This document shows positions 21,046-33,043 of a stretch of DNA of 64,000 nt, one piece after another. Position numbers and translations under genes: made by a program. Source of the stretch: Ahaetulla prasina (Eukaryota > Chordata > Lepidosauria > Squamata > Colubridae); NCBI RefSeq assembly GCF_028640845.1, contig NC_080548.1, positions 16,178,821 through 16,242,820 on the forward strand, read 5' to 3'. The notes below the pieces were generated by a model, which was not told the DNA's origin, did no database searches, and saw only the letters and a list, made by a program, of their open reading frames with translations. The first letter of the stretch is position 1, and every line of letters begins with the position of its first letter.

Positions 21046-24000
21046 CTACAAGGAGGTGACCGTGAATGTGTCCTCGGGATGCTGTTCTAGCATTGGACCC
21101 AAAAACCCGCTCTTCTGGGGTGCGGTCATGATTGGGTGCCCTTGGGGTGCAAAGCTGGGGTACCTATAGTTGTCCTGCAGCGGCAGCATCGAGTCTCTCG
21201 GGACCGGGGAGATATTTAAGTCATTCATCAAGGGGCAAATATAGGCTCCTCGGTGATGAGCCCTTGCCATGTCCATGGGCTCCTTCTCGTTCTTGGAAGG
21301 GTTGCTGCTGGGGGGGCTGGTCAAATGGGGGTTGAGGCAAGAAGCCTCAGGACTCCTCCCCATGAAGTCTACCAGCATGCCCACGCCGGCTTTGTTGTCA
21401 TAGGGAGGGCTGCGGGTGCTGGCAGTGGGTGAATACCAATAGCTGGGGTTTTTACAGCTGGGAGAATCATAGTGCGGCTGAGACATGGAGAGGTCCCGGC
21501 AGGCCATGTGGGCGGCCGAGTGGGCCAAGCCAGCCACCCCGGCGATGCCATGTTTCAGCGAGTCGCAGGCCGGAAGCTTCCGGATGTCACTGGGCCGCAG
21601 GTCCTCTTTGAAGGCCAGGGTAGGGGAGCAGTTGGGCGAGAAAGCTTTCTGCAAGCTGGCTTCGAACACCGTCTGCTGTGAGGGTGGGGCAGCCAGCTGG
21701 TGGGGCAGGGCGGGGAAATGCTTGCTCTCCAAGTCCGTCTGTCCCAGGCTGGGGGAATCACTCTGGAACCCTTGCCCAAAGGTGCCGTCTGAAGGCGTGG
21801 AAGGATTCATGGAGTAGGGCCCCGTGTAGTCACAAGGATCACGTTCGCTGAGCCCAAAGTTGCGGGACTGTGAAGGCAGCGGGGACATGCTGCTGTCCCC
21901 GCTGTAGTAGTCCAGGCCCAAATCTGTGCTGTCTTGAAACAGTTGGTTCACCGACTGGGATTTGGTGGGGAACTTAGCTTTGCCTGTGCCTCTTTCTTTT
22001 TTGGAGGCGCAGGCACCCCGGGAACCCCGCGGCTGCCGAGCACCAGTCCCTCTCTTGGAGGGGTAGCCCCCCGTGGAGAAACTGAGATGGGCAGTATCAA
22101 ATATGTCCACTTTCTTTCGCCTGCCCCGTCCTGGCTTGGAGCTGCTTTGGAATAAAACACTCTGGTTCCAGTTATAACCTGGAGCTGAAGAAGACTCATT
22201 CCAGTCCATCATCAGCTTCTCCAAGCTAGAGAGGCTGGATTGCCCTTCACTAGACGAAGCCTCACTGTTGGCCCTCCTGTAGCCTGATGGCTGGTTGAAC
22301 TGGGTACTGTCTGAGGAGGATTCGGAGAAGGTCTCAGAGATCGTCTGCTGCTTGGCCTTCTGGGGTGTATAGTTGGAGATGTCTAGGATGACATTGGGTT
22401 CATTGATGTGGCAGTCAAAGCCTGGGTTGTAGAGTTGACTGAAGGACTCAGAGTTCCAGTCCAGGCCATAGCTTTGCCGGAAAGCCCATTGAGAGGCACT
22501 AGGAAACTGCCTACAGTTCTCCGGTGAGGGCTGGAAGGAGATTGAACTCTTAGGGACCATGTAACCCCCTGGCGATACAGTGCTTGCCCGGCTGTCACAC
22601 CTCATGGGGGTGTGAGAGGAGCTGGAGAACTGGCTGGGATCGGAGCTGTTGAAGAAAGAGGGCTTACTCAGGGACATGCTGGGCCCTGAAGTCTGCTGGG
22701 TATAGCTGACACTGTGGGCACTGCTTGGGGAGGAGGGCAGGCTATTGCCTCCACCGTAGGTGAAGCTGCAATCCTTGTTGTTGGGACAGTCTTGGGTGGC
22801 ATGGTAGGACTTCCCTTGCTGAAACAAGCTGGCAGGAGTCACACTTTGCCCCCCAGTACTACCATAGTTGCCATATTGTGCATAGCTGGAGGCTGTGGTG
22901 GAGTGAGTAGTGGGAGATCTGGAGACAGCTGAGAGAGATGCCAGCTTCTGGAACGCATCTGGGTCACGGCACTCCGAAGCAGCCTGGGACAAGTTGTAGC
23001 CTGTTGCTCTGTTCGGAGGGAACGACTGCCGGCTGACTGTGTGGAAGGGCACCTCACTCGTGGCAGTTGTGGTGGTAGAAGAGGGCGTGGCTTTCCCACC
23101 CCGGCTTGAGTAAGATGCCATGCCTCTCTGGGTTGCAATGGCATTGGGTGGGGCTGTATATGTGGTGGAGGATTTCCGTGAGGCCGAGCGAGAATTGGAG
23201 AGGGCAAAGTCCAACAGGTCAGAGGAGTCATCGGAATCCAACAGGGAACGGAAATAGCCCGTGAAAAGGCTCTGCCTTTCCTGGCTGAGTTCAGACTGGG
23301 AACTGCTCCCCCCATAAAAACCAGTTCGGCTTGAAGAACTTGACTCCATGGTTGAGGAGTGGAAGGTCCGGGAATCGCTGCCTTGGTAGCTGCAATTCCT
23401 GTTGGCTTGTCCAGAAAGGTGTCCTTGGTGGGACATCCAAAGACTTTCTTTTTCTCCGCACCATTCTGAGGACCCATCACTGAAGTTCTGGCTGGGATTC
23501 TGCTCAGGAAACAAGACCCCGTTTTTGCGAGATCGCCTCTTTCTTTTGGGCTTCTCCATGGAGTCTGGCTCTGAACGGCCTCTCTTCCGGGGATGAGCGG
23601 GGTCGATGGCCGTCCCCATAACCCCCTTCTTCTTTTTGCCGATGCCTTCAAAGAAATCGCTGAAGGAGCAACGGGAGGAACGGGCGGAATGGCTCCCTCC
23701 ACGCCCAAACCCGCCTCCTTTGCCACCTCGTCTGCGGAAGCCTTGCACTCGGTGCAAAAAGTGGGAGATGCTCTGAGTGTCAGGAGCCTGGTGGATGGAG
23801 TCAGGCTCACTTGGGGTCCAGCAGCGGGGTGGGGAGCAACGAGCGGAGCACTGGCTCTGGCGGTTGAGGAAGGCTAGCTTGGCCAGGACATCTGAATAGT
23901 CCGCTTTACTGTCATTGGTGTCTGCAACGTAAGAGGGCTGTGGGGATGCCAACTTCTGTTTCCTCCTCCTCCGTTTCTTCACTTCTGGGGCAGGCTCCTT

Positions 24001-26051
24001 AGGTTTGCAGGGCCCAAGCATCAGGTTTTTGGGAGGCCTTCCCCTCTTGCGCTTCAGGATGATGGGCATTTCTCCTGGAGGAAAGACCACCACCACATTC
24101 CGGCCGTTGTTCTTCATCTTCAGCAGTGGGGTGGGCTCTAGAGAATGGGAGATGGCAACCTCCTTGCCTTCTACATTCAAGCTACTGGTGAGGGAGGACA
24201 CTTTGTACGTCGTCTTATTCCTCCTCCCAAGAGAGACGGGAATCTTGGCCATCTTTACCACCATCCGACGTATGCCACGGCATTTGGGCTTTGGGGGATT
24301 CAGGAGGGCAGCAGCCTTCTGGCCATCTTCTGACTCCAAAGTGGAAACAATGGGATCTGCTACTTCATTTGCTGTAATGGTGGTCACTGGCATCCTGGCT
24401 TCTTCTGGCCGCGCCATGACTACCTCCACTGGTACAGCCATGGGGAGGACATGGCTGTCAGTGACAATCTCTGTTCGCTGGCCCCGGCCTCCCCGACGAC
24501 GACGACAGAGTATCTTTGGTTTATCTGTTCTCCGTAGAGCGTATTTCCTGTGATCATCCCTTCCCCGCCCAGCCCCTCGCCTTACTACTCCTCTTAAGGA
24601 GCAGCCTCCAAGGCGGGCTCCAGGTGGTAGCGAGTGTTCTCCTGAAGACTCCTGTCTTCCCAGATGGGGCTGAGAGTCTAGCAATTTGGGCAAAGGGGAA
24701 AGCAGCTGGGCCTCTGCATCCAGGAGCTGGGACTGGGAATCAAGCAACTGGTGGTCCAGGGTCCCTAAAGACTGGAGCCCTAGAGGCTCAGAAAGGGGTT
24801 CTAGGGACTGGAGTGATAGTGACTCAGAAAGAGGTTCTAAAGTCTGAAGCTCCAGAGGTTCTAGAGGTTGCAGCCCCAGTGGTGCAGGCAAGGGATCCAC
24901 TGTCTGCAGGGCCAACGGTTCTGGAGGCGGCTCCAGAGACTTGGAATCGACTAGCTGGGGCTGGTGTTCTAAAGACTGTGAACCAATTAACTGAGACCTT
25001 GACTCAGCCCCTTGGCTTTCTAGCAGCTGATGGTGGGATTCTGAATGCTGATCTAATAACTGAGGTCCCGGACAGGCAAGAGAAGCCAGTTCGCTCAGGA
25101 TATCTGTATTGGTTAGCTCAGGATAATCATTCGTCTCAGACTCTGAGTTGCTAGCTTCATCAAGGCTACTAGGAGCCTTCAGAACAGGACTATTCTGGCT
25201 GATTTGGTCCAGGGCACTTCGAGTGTCCCCTTCTGTTTCTCCCACATAATGGCTAGGTTGAGTTTGTTTGAGGAGCTCAGCTTTGGTGCTGCTTTGTACT
25301 GCCAGCTCCTCGGGACTGCGGATACTGTTGGCCAGCATGGGGGAGGAGTAGAAGCTATAATGAAGGCCTTGTCCCCGGCCTTCCTCACTAAGCGGCAGAT
25401 GGCTATCGAATTGCAAGCCACTACAGTCTAAGTGAACGCCGCAGCTCTTCAAGTCCTGGGAGAGTCGGTCAATGTCCTTCATAATGTCTATGAGCTGCAC
25501 CACAGGGTAGAGGTTGATCCTGCCGTTGCCACACTTGCTTTTCAACAGGGAGATGATGCTATCGATGTTACACCTCCCCGAGGCCAATGTGGCATTGGAG
25601 AAAGTTTTGGCAGCTCTGTCTTGTGTGGTGGTTTCTTCCAAGTCTTGGACGTCAGCAGGGCAGGCAGGAACACTGGATGCCAGCGAGTCTTCCGACTTGA
25701 CGCTGCTCTGGGTATGGAGGCTTTTGTACCGCTCGGCCGCCTCTGTATGGTGTAAGGAACTCGATTTGTGCTCTTGACTTAATACAGTGCAAGAACCTTC
25801 TGGGAAGCTGAGCATGCTATACGGCAAGGCTTTCTCTGCCAGGCACACCGATGTATTTTGCCCAGGATGTCCTGACTGATAGAACTTTGGCTCTTGGATG
25901 TAGTCAGAAGAGGAAGTGCTGCGCAGAGCACCTCCGGTTGACAGTACTGGTGACCCCTGGGATTTCAGCCGCTTCCTCAAGTCATCTTCGCTTGCATGCC
26001 TCTTGGTGGAACAATTGCTCGGATGGACATCTGGAAATGTGCTGCCTGGGC
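21046..26051 (-). CDS. AHDC1: AHDC1 main coding exon (AT-hook DNA-binding motif-containing protein 1)
   Basis: This exon encodes 1,668 residues plus a TAG stop at 21,046. AHDC1 is a nuclear AT-hook protein thought to bind AT-rich DNA and regulate transcription; human loss-of-function causes Xia-Gibbs syndrome. In order from the N-terminus: a conserved block [20 protein letters not shown] (about 25,515-25,456); an imperfect Leu/Gln/Pro repeat region (about 25,060-24,670, units like QLLDSQ and SLEPL); a degenerate first AT-hook [10 protein letters not shown] (24,475-24,504); a canonical AT-hook with core KRGRPPK (24,028-24,048); a basic run KKRRRRKQK (about 23,979-23,953); then long Ser/Gly/Pro-rich sequence ending EDTFTVTSL, the family C-terminus. 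The open frame continues upstream to a GTG at 26,214, but a strong acceptor (pyrimidine tract then CAG, 26,052-26,075) sets the exon edge at 26,051, inside a Gly codon (phase 1). The human protein is about 1,603 residues. Its start Met aligns here with an AAG codon (Lys) near 25,974, so initiation must lie elsewhere. No frameshift or internal stop is visible. Confidence 0.95.
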
Positions 26052-28301
26052 CTGGAAGAGGAAGAAGGAAGACGTTAAGTTCCTTGGCAACAGCTCTGGG
26101 TTTGCCACCAAGTATGAAATAGCCATTCCTCTCTTTTCTTTGTGAAATGGAAGAAATGGTTAACCCATTCTGCAAGGTCACACCATGGGACATTTCTCCC
26201 GCTCTTCTCTTCACATTGTTGCGACGCTAACAGGAGCAGAAAAAGCATCACAGAATAATATTACAAGCCATGAGCAAATAGTATTCTTGTACATTATAAA
26301 AGAATTCAATATAGAGTATCGCCAAAAATTGTAGCCTCTTTTGAGTTTTCCTACACTACTTAATACGTGGACCTTACAAACTGGGTTACCATTTTTGGCA
26401 GCTTTCCCACAACTTGCTTTGAGTCTGTTTTCATGGTATATCTTAAAGCTGGGGGCTGGATTTTTATAATGTACTTTATGCAGCTACCATTGGGTTGATC
26501 TACTCAGGTTAGAAGAGACACCACAAGGAAGAAGCAGATGCCTCTTCCAAGCATTCTTCTCTTCCATCAATGACTGGATGACAGGCGGTTTACCCATTCT
26601 CTCCTCTGTCCCCATAGAAAATGAGAAGACATTTGGAAGTTGTTGGTGGCCAATTGGGACAGACTTTCAGGCTCTGTTCTTCCATCACTTTGAGGAAGTT
26701 CCATAGACATTGCGGATGAGACCATCCAAACACACACACTTCTACCAAGTCTACACTATTGTCTTCACGGTTAGAAAGGGGAGGGGTGAACATTGCCCCA
26801 ATCAAAGTATCTAGCAGACAAATATTCTGCCCCCATGAAAAACTTGTAGGTTGATTTTGCTCCCTTGCCTGAGAAATTAAGGAGAGCCTCTACTGTTATC
26901 AGTGAAGATAACTCTGTGGAGATAACGGTAGAGGGTGTCAGGCCTGGAAACCATATTAGACTTTAGGTTTCCAGACGCTGCCACATTTTTCTCCTGAGGG
27001 GAGGAGGGAGGTGTTGTGGGGTATGGTAACATTCTTCAAGCAGTCAAGGTCGGATGGCATTCACGTCTGCAGGAAGAGTGGCAAGAAGATACTCGAATGA
27101 ACTGGGAGAACGTGGGACCATGTGACCATCAAAGGGGTCAGGGGGGTGGGACTCTTGGGGTTTGTATAACTGGGGAAACGAATCCGGAACTTCAGTTTTG
27201 GGAATTGCACTCATCGCGTGCCAGTCTCCTCATGCTAGTAAAGAACTTTGAGAAAAAACAAAAAATGCCTTTGAGTTTCTTTTACGCAGAAGAGGTATTT
27301 CTGGAACCTTGACAGAGGGTCTCCTAACTTTTTAGACTAGGGAGCAAGACAACCTACAGTACAAGGGTTTTTTTCTGTTTTATAATACTTTCCTTTATTA
27401 CATTCAAATGGTTGACTAAATGCAGAATTTCTTTATATTTTAGCACAATACAGATTCAGGTTGTGTTGTGTTCTGTTAGTTATGTTGTATGTTGTAAAAT
27501 TGTGTTCAATTATTTTACTAACAGTAACCTTTTCTGTGATATATAAAAAAACTTTTGTAGTAAAAAAACTGAAAAGTTTGCAGTATGGGAACTGTTGCTG
27601 CTGAGAAAATATTAAAATGGCTTTTAGGATTCCTTGAGATGCTTTTGATTATAAAACTTTGCAAAATGTTCCAGTTTCATTGTAAATTGCACAGTACAAG
27701 TTTTTCATAGGGACAGAATATTTGTGTGTTAGATATAAACAGTTTCTCAGCTTCATAGAAGCTGGGTTTTGTAATAAACTCCATCTCCCGTTCTTCCATG
27801 ATGTGATTATGCACAATGTGGATTATGCAGGTAGAATTATATAACAGAATTTCCCCCAACGTGAACGATTTGCAAAGCTCCCCTCTGCCACGCTTGTCAC
27901 CCCTTACTTCTGACCCAGGAATGATGGAAGTTGAAGTATGATACCTAGGGAGTGCCAAACTGGGGAAAATTAGGAAGTCAGGAAGAAGAGAAGAGAGTGA
28001 AACAATGATCTAATCATGGCCTTGCATTAGTTAAAATATGCCTCAAGTGCTTTAAAAGCTTACACTTAAGTTCCCCTGTGCCCTTTAGCATTACCAAGGA
28101 GAAGTGACCTTATCACAAAGCAAGGGAACGCATATGATGGATGCCTTGACTGGGGACGAAGTGGGAGGCAAGAGGAACTGATAGCCACGAAGGGCATAAT
28201 TTACCAGGAAGTTCTCTTGTGCGAACCCCAAAGAAATAGATGCAGGAGCTCTTCCCTCATTTCTAGTAAAGATGTGCTTCCTGCTGCATAATACTTCAGA
28301 T
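26052..28301 (-). other. AHDC1: AHDC1 intron, apparently unique sequence
   Basis: Starts at the strong acceptor next to 26,051. No TE or other exon recognised. An in-frame extension of the AHDC1 frame up to 26,214 is most simply intron read-through. Confidence 0.5.
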
Positions 28302-28415
28302 GAGAGGTCTCCAAGCTTGGCAACTTTAAGCCTGGAGGACTTCAACTCCCAGAACTCCCAGGTTCTGGGAGTTGAAGTCCACCAGGCTTAAAGTTGCCAA
28401 GCTTGGGGACCCCTG
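28302..28415. mobile_element. MITE-1 palindromic element
   Basis: gagaggtctccaagcttgg to ccaagcttggggacccctg, with flanks cttcagat/ttccagat (6 of 8). Confidence 0.8.
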
Positions 28416-28699
28416 TTCCAGATAAAATGAGCAGAACAGTGATGGCTGGGATTGTCATTCTGGGCACCACCCACCCATTAGGAACATGCTGGCGTCACTT
28501 TTTGTCTCCATGAGACAGGCATGGAGTTGATCTGTGGATAGGTGTTCTCCTTCAGGCTAGTAACTGGGCACTCTATCAACAGATCTGAACCTCAGCTCAT
28601 GAAGACCACTGCTCGGCCGACCTATGGGCCAAGAAGAGAAGGATGAGGATACAGAAGCATCCTAGTGGGATGGGATCCCAACAAAAGGGAGTGGGGTTC

Positions 28700-29035
28700 C
28701 CTTATTATAGGGCACGCGGGGCCAAAGTGGCAGGCGGAGCCATGTCGCCTGGCATGCGTGGGCATCACCCATTCCTCTTCCGGGTTTCTGGCGTGAATGT
28801 GTGCGTGATGATCAGCTGGCCTTCATGCGCGCGGCAGTGCTGGAAACTGGAAGAGTTGGTCTTCCGTTTTCCAGCGCGATCGTGCGTGCCGGCCAGCTGA
28901 TCATCAATCGCACATACGCACCAGAAACCCGGAGGACTAGCTGGCCGGTGCACATGTGCACGCCGGAAACCCGAAGTTCATTTTCGGGCACGCGCATGCG
29001 CCCTGGGCAGCTCCTCTTTTTATAGGGGTTCCCTG
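28700..29035. mobile_element. GC-rich MITE-like element (MITE-5-related?)
   Basis: The ends are inverted ('tatagggcacgcgg' and 'cctctttttatagggg'), with inner inverted blocks gatcagctggcc/ggccagctgatc and alternating cgcatgcgc motifs like those in MITE-5. Borders are uncertain. Confidence 0.45.
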
Positions 29036-29371
29036 AGCATGCTGGAAAGCTGGGTGCAGAGACCTAGCAAGCTTGGAGTGTTCTCTGCTGGTACTGTAGC
29101 TTTTCAGAGATTCCTATTCCCCTCTTTAGATCAGGGGAGATCACATCGAATCCAAGTACTGGATATCGTGGTGGTGCAGTGGTTAGAATGCAGTACTGCA
29201 GGCTACTTCTGCCGACTGCTGGCAGTTCGGCAATTCGATTTTCTTCGGCTCAAGGTTGACTCAGCCTTCCAACCTTCCAGTGTTCCAAGGTCGGTAAAAT
29301 GAGGACCCAGATTGTTTTTTTGGGGGGGAGAATATGCTGATTCTGTAAATTGCTTAGAGAGGGCTGTAAAG

Positions 29372-29967
29372 CAGAGGTCTCCAACCAATGTTCCCTCTAA
29401 TTTTTCACGAGTCTGAGCAAGCACACTAACTCCCTGAGCGGTCCCTTGGACCACTGTGAGCAACATCAGACGTGCGGGTCATGCCAGCATCGCATCCATT
29501 CAAGTCACATGATTTATTAAATCCATTCATTTATTTTATTTATTTATTATTATTATTATTTTATTTATTTATTTATTTATTATTATTATTATTTATTATT
29601 CATTTATTAAATCCATCCATTCAAGTCACATGATTTATTAAAAGAATCAAACAGATTCGGCTAGCTAAAACTTTTAGTTAAATTCGGCTAGCTAAAAGTT
29701 TTAGTTAGTTGAATCTGTCTTCTTGCAGCTAATCAACGTCATTTGACAGGCGTTGATTAGCTGCGCAGCACAGATTTTCTGTGCGCGGAGACCGTGTCAG
29801 CAGTGCGCATTTGCGCATGCGCGCAGTTTAGAGGGAACAGTGTCTCCAACCTTGGCAACTTTAAGCCTGGAGGACTTCAGCTCCCAGATTCAGCCAGCAA
29901 AGCTGGCTGGGGAATTCTGGGAGTTGAAGTCCTCCAGGCTTAAAGTTGCCAAGGTTGGAGTCCCCTG
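29372..29967. mobile_element. MITE-1 nested in SINE-2, itself interrupted
   Basis: Cagaggtctccaacc to ggttggagtcccctg with a perfect duplication CTGTAAAG (29,364-29,371 and 29,968-29,975). Confidence 0.9.
29386..29842. mobile_element. MITE-6, hAT-like, nested in MITE-1
   Basis: CAATGTTCCCTCTAA to TTTAGAGGGAACAGTG with a perfect 8-bp duplication TCTCCAAC. It holds an (ATTT/ATT)n microsatellite (about 29,525-29,610) and a short inverted pair (ggctagctaaaacttttagt). Confidence 0.85.
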
Positions 29968-30375
29968 CTGTAAAGCACTGTGAAGCAGTATATAAGTCTA
30001 AGTACTAGTGCTACTGGGATATCCAAAACAGTCCCCGCAGAGAGGATCATTGGTGCAAGATCCGAAGGGCAAAACGATGCCTTTACTCAAGAATTGGGGT
30101 CACAAATAAGATCCAAGATCTCCCTCCGATTGCATCAGTAAGCATCCCCAAAGGTAACTAGATGCTATTTGAGACAACATCAACCACGTTGATACGACTA
30201 ATAATTTTCTTCCAGGTGCAAGGAAGCAATAGTGTAAACACAGGCTGTGCTTCGTGCAAAATGCTGGGGAAACCTAAGTATGTCAAAGACCCCTGAAGCT
30301 ACCTCCACACTTGTTTGTTCCACTGCTATCTCTTGGGAACAGAAGGGAACACAAAATCCACATTTCGCAACTCAC

Positions 30376-30413
30376 CTTCTGTTTTGCTGCTCCTGCTGTT
30401 ACACTTGAATTCT
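30376..30413 (-). CDS. AHDC1: AHDC1 38-nt upstream exon (probably coding)
   Basis: The exon is bounded by a pyrimidine-rich acceptor (ctccccttcttctccacag, ending at 30,414) and a good donor GTGAGT just below 30,376. It has 1 + 36 + 1 nucleotides. Its last base completes the split Gly codon at the start of the main exon, and its first base completes the split codon at the end of the 62.5-kb exon. The resulting residues are EFKCNSRSSKTE with no stop; another frame has a TAA. The phases match on both sides, which favours a coding role over a purely 5'-untranslated one. No transcript evidence is available, and exon use is inferred from splice sites and frame only. Confidence 0.6.
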
Positions 30414-30544
30414 CTGTGGAGAAGAAGGGGAGAAAAAAAAAATATCAGCAACCAAAGATTAGCATGGCTTGGTCTCTCTAGTCAGTCTACCAACCTCACT
30501 ACATGTGAGAAGTTCCCCCACTGCCCAATGAGACTTTTAATATA

Positions 30545-31345
30545 ATATAATATAACAACAGAGTTGGAAGGGACCTTGGAGGCCTTCTAGTCCAACCCCC
30601 TGCCCAGGCAGGAAACCCTACACCATCTCAGTCAGATGGTTATCCAACATTTTCTTAAAAATTTCCAGTGTTGGAGCATTCACAACTTCTGCAGACAAGT
30701 CGTTCCACTCATTAATTGTTCTAACTGTCAGGAAATTTCTCCTTAGTTCTAAGTTGCTTCTCTCTTTGATCAGTTTCCACCCATTGCTTCTTGTTCTACC
30801 CTCAGGTGCTTTGGTGAACAGCCTGACTCCCTCTTCTTTGTGGCAGCCCCTGAGATATTGGAACACTGCTATCATGTCTCCCCTAGTCCTTCTTTTTGTT
30901 AAACTAGACATACCCAGTTCCTGCAACCGTTCTTCATATGTTTTAGCCTCCAGTCCCCTAATCATCTTTGTTGCTCTTCTCTGCACTCTTTCTAGAGTCT
31001 CAACATCTTTTTTACATCGTGGCAACCAAAACTGGATGCAATATTCCAAGTGTGGCCTTACCGAGGCATTATAAAGTGGCACTAACACTTCACGAGATCT
31101 TGATTCTATCCCTCTGTTTATGCAGCCCAGAACTGTGTTGGTTTTTTTAGCAGCTGCTGCACACTGCTGGCTCATATCTAAATGGTTATCCACTAGGACT
31201 CCAAGATCCCTCTCACAGGTACTACTATTGAGCAAGGTACCACATATACGGTACCGGTGCATTTTGGGTTTTTTGCCTAAAAAAACAAACAAACAAACAA
31301 ACAAAATGCACCGGTACCGTATATGTGGTACCTTGCTCAATAGTT
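30545..31345 (-). mobile_element. CR1/L3-like LINE 3' end
   Basis: A minus-strand frame of about 240 codons reads ERDLGVLVDNHLDMSQQC, VRPHLEYCIQFWLPRCKKD, LERVQRRATKMIRGLE and RTINEWNDLSAEVV, the C-terminal part of CR1 reverse transcriptase. The 3' tail is a (TATAA)n-like run near 30,540-30,555. 5'-truncated, ending in a fold-back inversion (31,224-31,344). No endonuclease domain, so not active. Confidence 0.9.
31224..31344. repeat. Perfect 43-bp inverted repeat
   Basis: Arms 31,224-31,266 and 31,302-31,344 are exact reverse complements with a 35-bp A/C-rich spacer. They lie at the 5' end of the CR1 fragment. Confidence 0.9.
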
Positions 31346-31365
31346 TTGTTTGGTTCTTCTGAAGA

Positions 31366-31699
31366 GCAAAGGTTCCCCTCGCACATATGTGCTAGTCGTT
31401 CCTGAGTCTAGGGGGCAGTGCTCATCTCCGTTTCAAAGCCGCTGTTCGAAGACGTCTCCGTGGTCATGTGGCCGGCATGACTCAACGCCAAAGGCGCATG
31501 GAACGCTGTTCCCTTCCCACCAAAGGTGGTCCCTATTTTTCTACTTGCCTTTTTTACTTGCTTTCGAACTGCTAGGTTGGCAGAAGCTGGGACAACTCAC
31601 GGGAGCTCACCCCATTACGTGGCGCTAGGGATTCGAACTGCTGAGCTGCCGATCTTTTGATCAACAAGCTGAATGTCAGTGCCACTGAGCCACCACGTC
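31366..31699 (-). mobile_element. Sauria SINE
   Basis: Full-length-like. The plus strand shows the tail side first (aaaggttcccctcgcacat), then gtggccggcatgactcaacg, and the tRNA-like head (ggattcgaactgctgagctg .. ccactgagccaccacg). Confidence 0.9.
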
Positions 31700-32059
31700 A
31701 GAACACATCCATTCTGAAGAACAAGAGTGGCACAAATTGGCATCTACTTCTATTTAAGCCAAGATGCTTGCCTCAAAGGTCAGAAACATGGCTAGATCTA
31801 GAGGATATATTATCTTGCTTAGTATGTCCGGATCAGTTGCAGATGGCCAAAAAACAGCAACCCAGTAGAAGGTACTACTCTCTGGTTTAAGCAAAAATAG
31901 ATTTGCCAATCCTGGGGCTTCGTCTTGCTGGCTAATCACAAGAGCATGCCAGCATTCCAGGAAGGACAACTCAGAAAGTCCCAGTCTAAGATTATAAGTT
32001 TCTTGGATTTGAAATTGCTTGTATACACTCATTTTCTCCCCTCCCCCCTCAAGTAGGGA

Positions 32060-32440
32060 GCTTTGGTGCATCAGACTCCTTGGTATCACAGTTTTAACAA
32101 AATAACAGAATTGGAGCAGGGGTGAAATCCAGCAGGTTCTGACAGGTTCTGGAGAACTGGTAGCGGAAATTTTGAGCAGTTCGGAGAACCGGCAAATACC
32201 ACCTCTGGCTGGCCCCAGAGTGGGGTGGAAATGGAGGTTTTGCAATATCCTTCCCCCAGGAGTGGGGAGGGAATGGAGATTTTGCAGCATCCTTCCCCTG
32301 CCACGCCCACCAAGCCACATCACGCCCACCAAGCCACACCCGCATAACCAGTAGTAAAAAAATTTGGATTTCACCACTGAATTGGAGATGTTCTAGTCCA
32401 ACCCCCTGGTCAAGCAGGAGACCTTATACCACCTATTTCT
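32060..32440 (-). mobile_element. CR1-like 3' fragment split by MITE-2
   Basis: 'aacagaattggag' before the insert continues after it as 'gatgttctagtccaacccc' and 'tcaagcaggagacc', the CR1 3' end. Confidence 0.55.
32117..32379 (+). mobile_element. MITE-2 copy with two 42-bp modules
   Basis: CAGGGGTGAAATCCAGC to TTGGATTTCACCACTG with a perfect duplication AATTGGAG. Confidence 0.9.
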
Positions 32441-32649
32441 ACCCTGGACAGAATAACTAGAAACCTTGCAACATATTCTAAGATGCCAGATGCTCTGTTA
32501 CTGTAGATCTACTGGAATGGAAGAGAGGAGAGGTCCAGAGACAGGAGGAGGACTCAGAATTCATCAGAAGGACTGAAACAATGCAGAAGGACTGCAGTGA
32601 AGGTACCACTTGAGCAACTTGCAAACCTTAAGTTCTCAAAAACATTCTA

Positions 32650-32745
32650 TGCCATTACCAGAAAATCCAGTTGCTTCTTGAAAAAGCACCTTTAGGGCAA
32701 CCGTAACCTGCATGACTGAGAATCTCCATAGACATTCTATGTCAG
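32650..32745. mobile_element. Hairpin-type relic (as at 41.5 kb)
   Basis: aatccagttgcttcttgaaa, then cacctttagggcaaccgtaa and tgactgagaatctccataga match the end of the 41.5-kb element. Confidence 0.45.
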
Positions 32746-32782
32746 TTTTCCCCCATCTTGGCAACTTCCCTATGTGTTAGAC

Positions 32783-32938
32783 CAGGGATGTCCAATCTTG
32801 GCAACTTTAAGACTTGGCAACTTTAAGACTTGCGGACTTCAACTCCCAGAGTTCCTCAGTCACCTTTGCTTTGCTGGCTGAGGAATTCTGGGAGTTGAAG
32901 TCCACAAGTCTTAAAGTTGCCAAGGTTGGAGGCCCCTG
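32783..32938. mobile_element. MITE-1 palindromic element
   Basis: Cagggatgtccaatc to ggttggaggcccctg with a perfect duplication TGTTAGAC. Confidence 0.9.
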
Positions 32939-33043
32939 TGTTAGACCACAGTTCCCAACATCTCTGGGCACATCAGCTGGGGCTTATGACAACTGCACTG
33001 ATCTTAAAGGTGGGGGCTAGCTGCTATGCAGGTAGTCCTTGGC

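Larger units (their letters stand above)
29163..30018 (+). mobile_element. SINE-2 hosting two nested elements
   Basis: Head gtggtgcagtggttagaatg, body 'caaggttgactcagccttcc', tail 'gtatataagtctaagtacta'. Flanked by tggatatc/gggatatc. Interrupted by MITE-1 at 29,372. Confidence 0.8.

Noticed and set aside
21132..25777. Plus-strand and other-frame ORFs overlapping AHDC1 (e.g. 24,005-24,553; 24,516-25,154; minus 22,839-23,810)
   Set aside because: They are shadows of the 5-kb GC-rich coding exon; no domains, and the AHDC1 frame has clear family matches.
26052..26214. AHDC1 starting at the GTG at 26,214
   Set aside because: GTG is not a normal vertebrate start, and a strong splice acceptor separates this stretch from the exon.
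30618..31340. 240-codon minus frame as a host gene
   Set aside because: It is the C-terminal reverse-transcriptase part of a CR1-like LINE.
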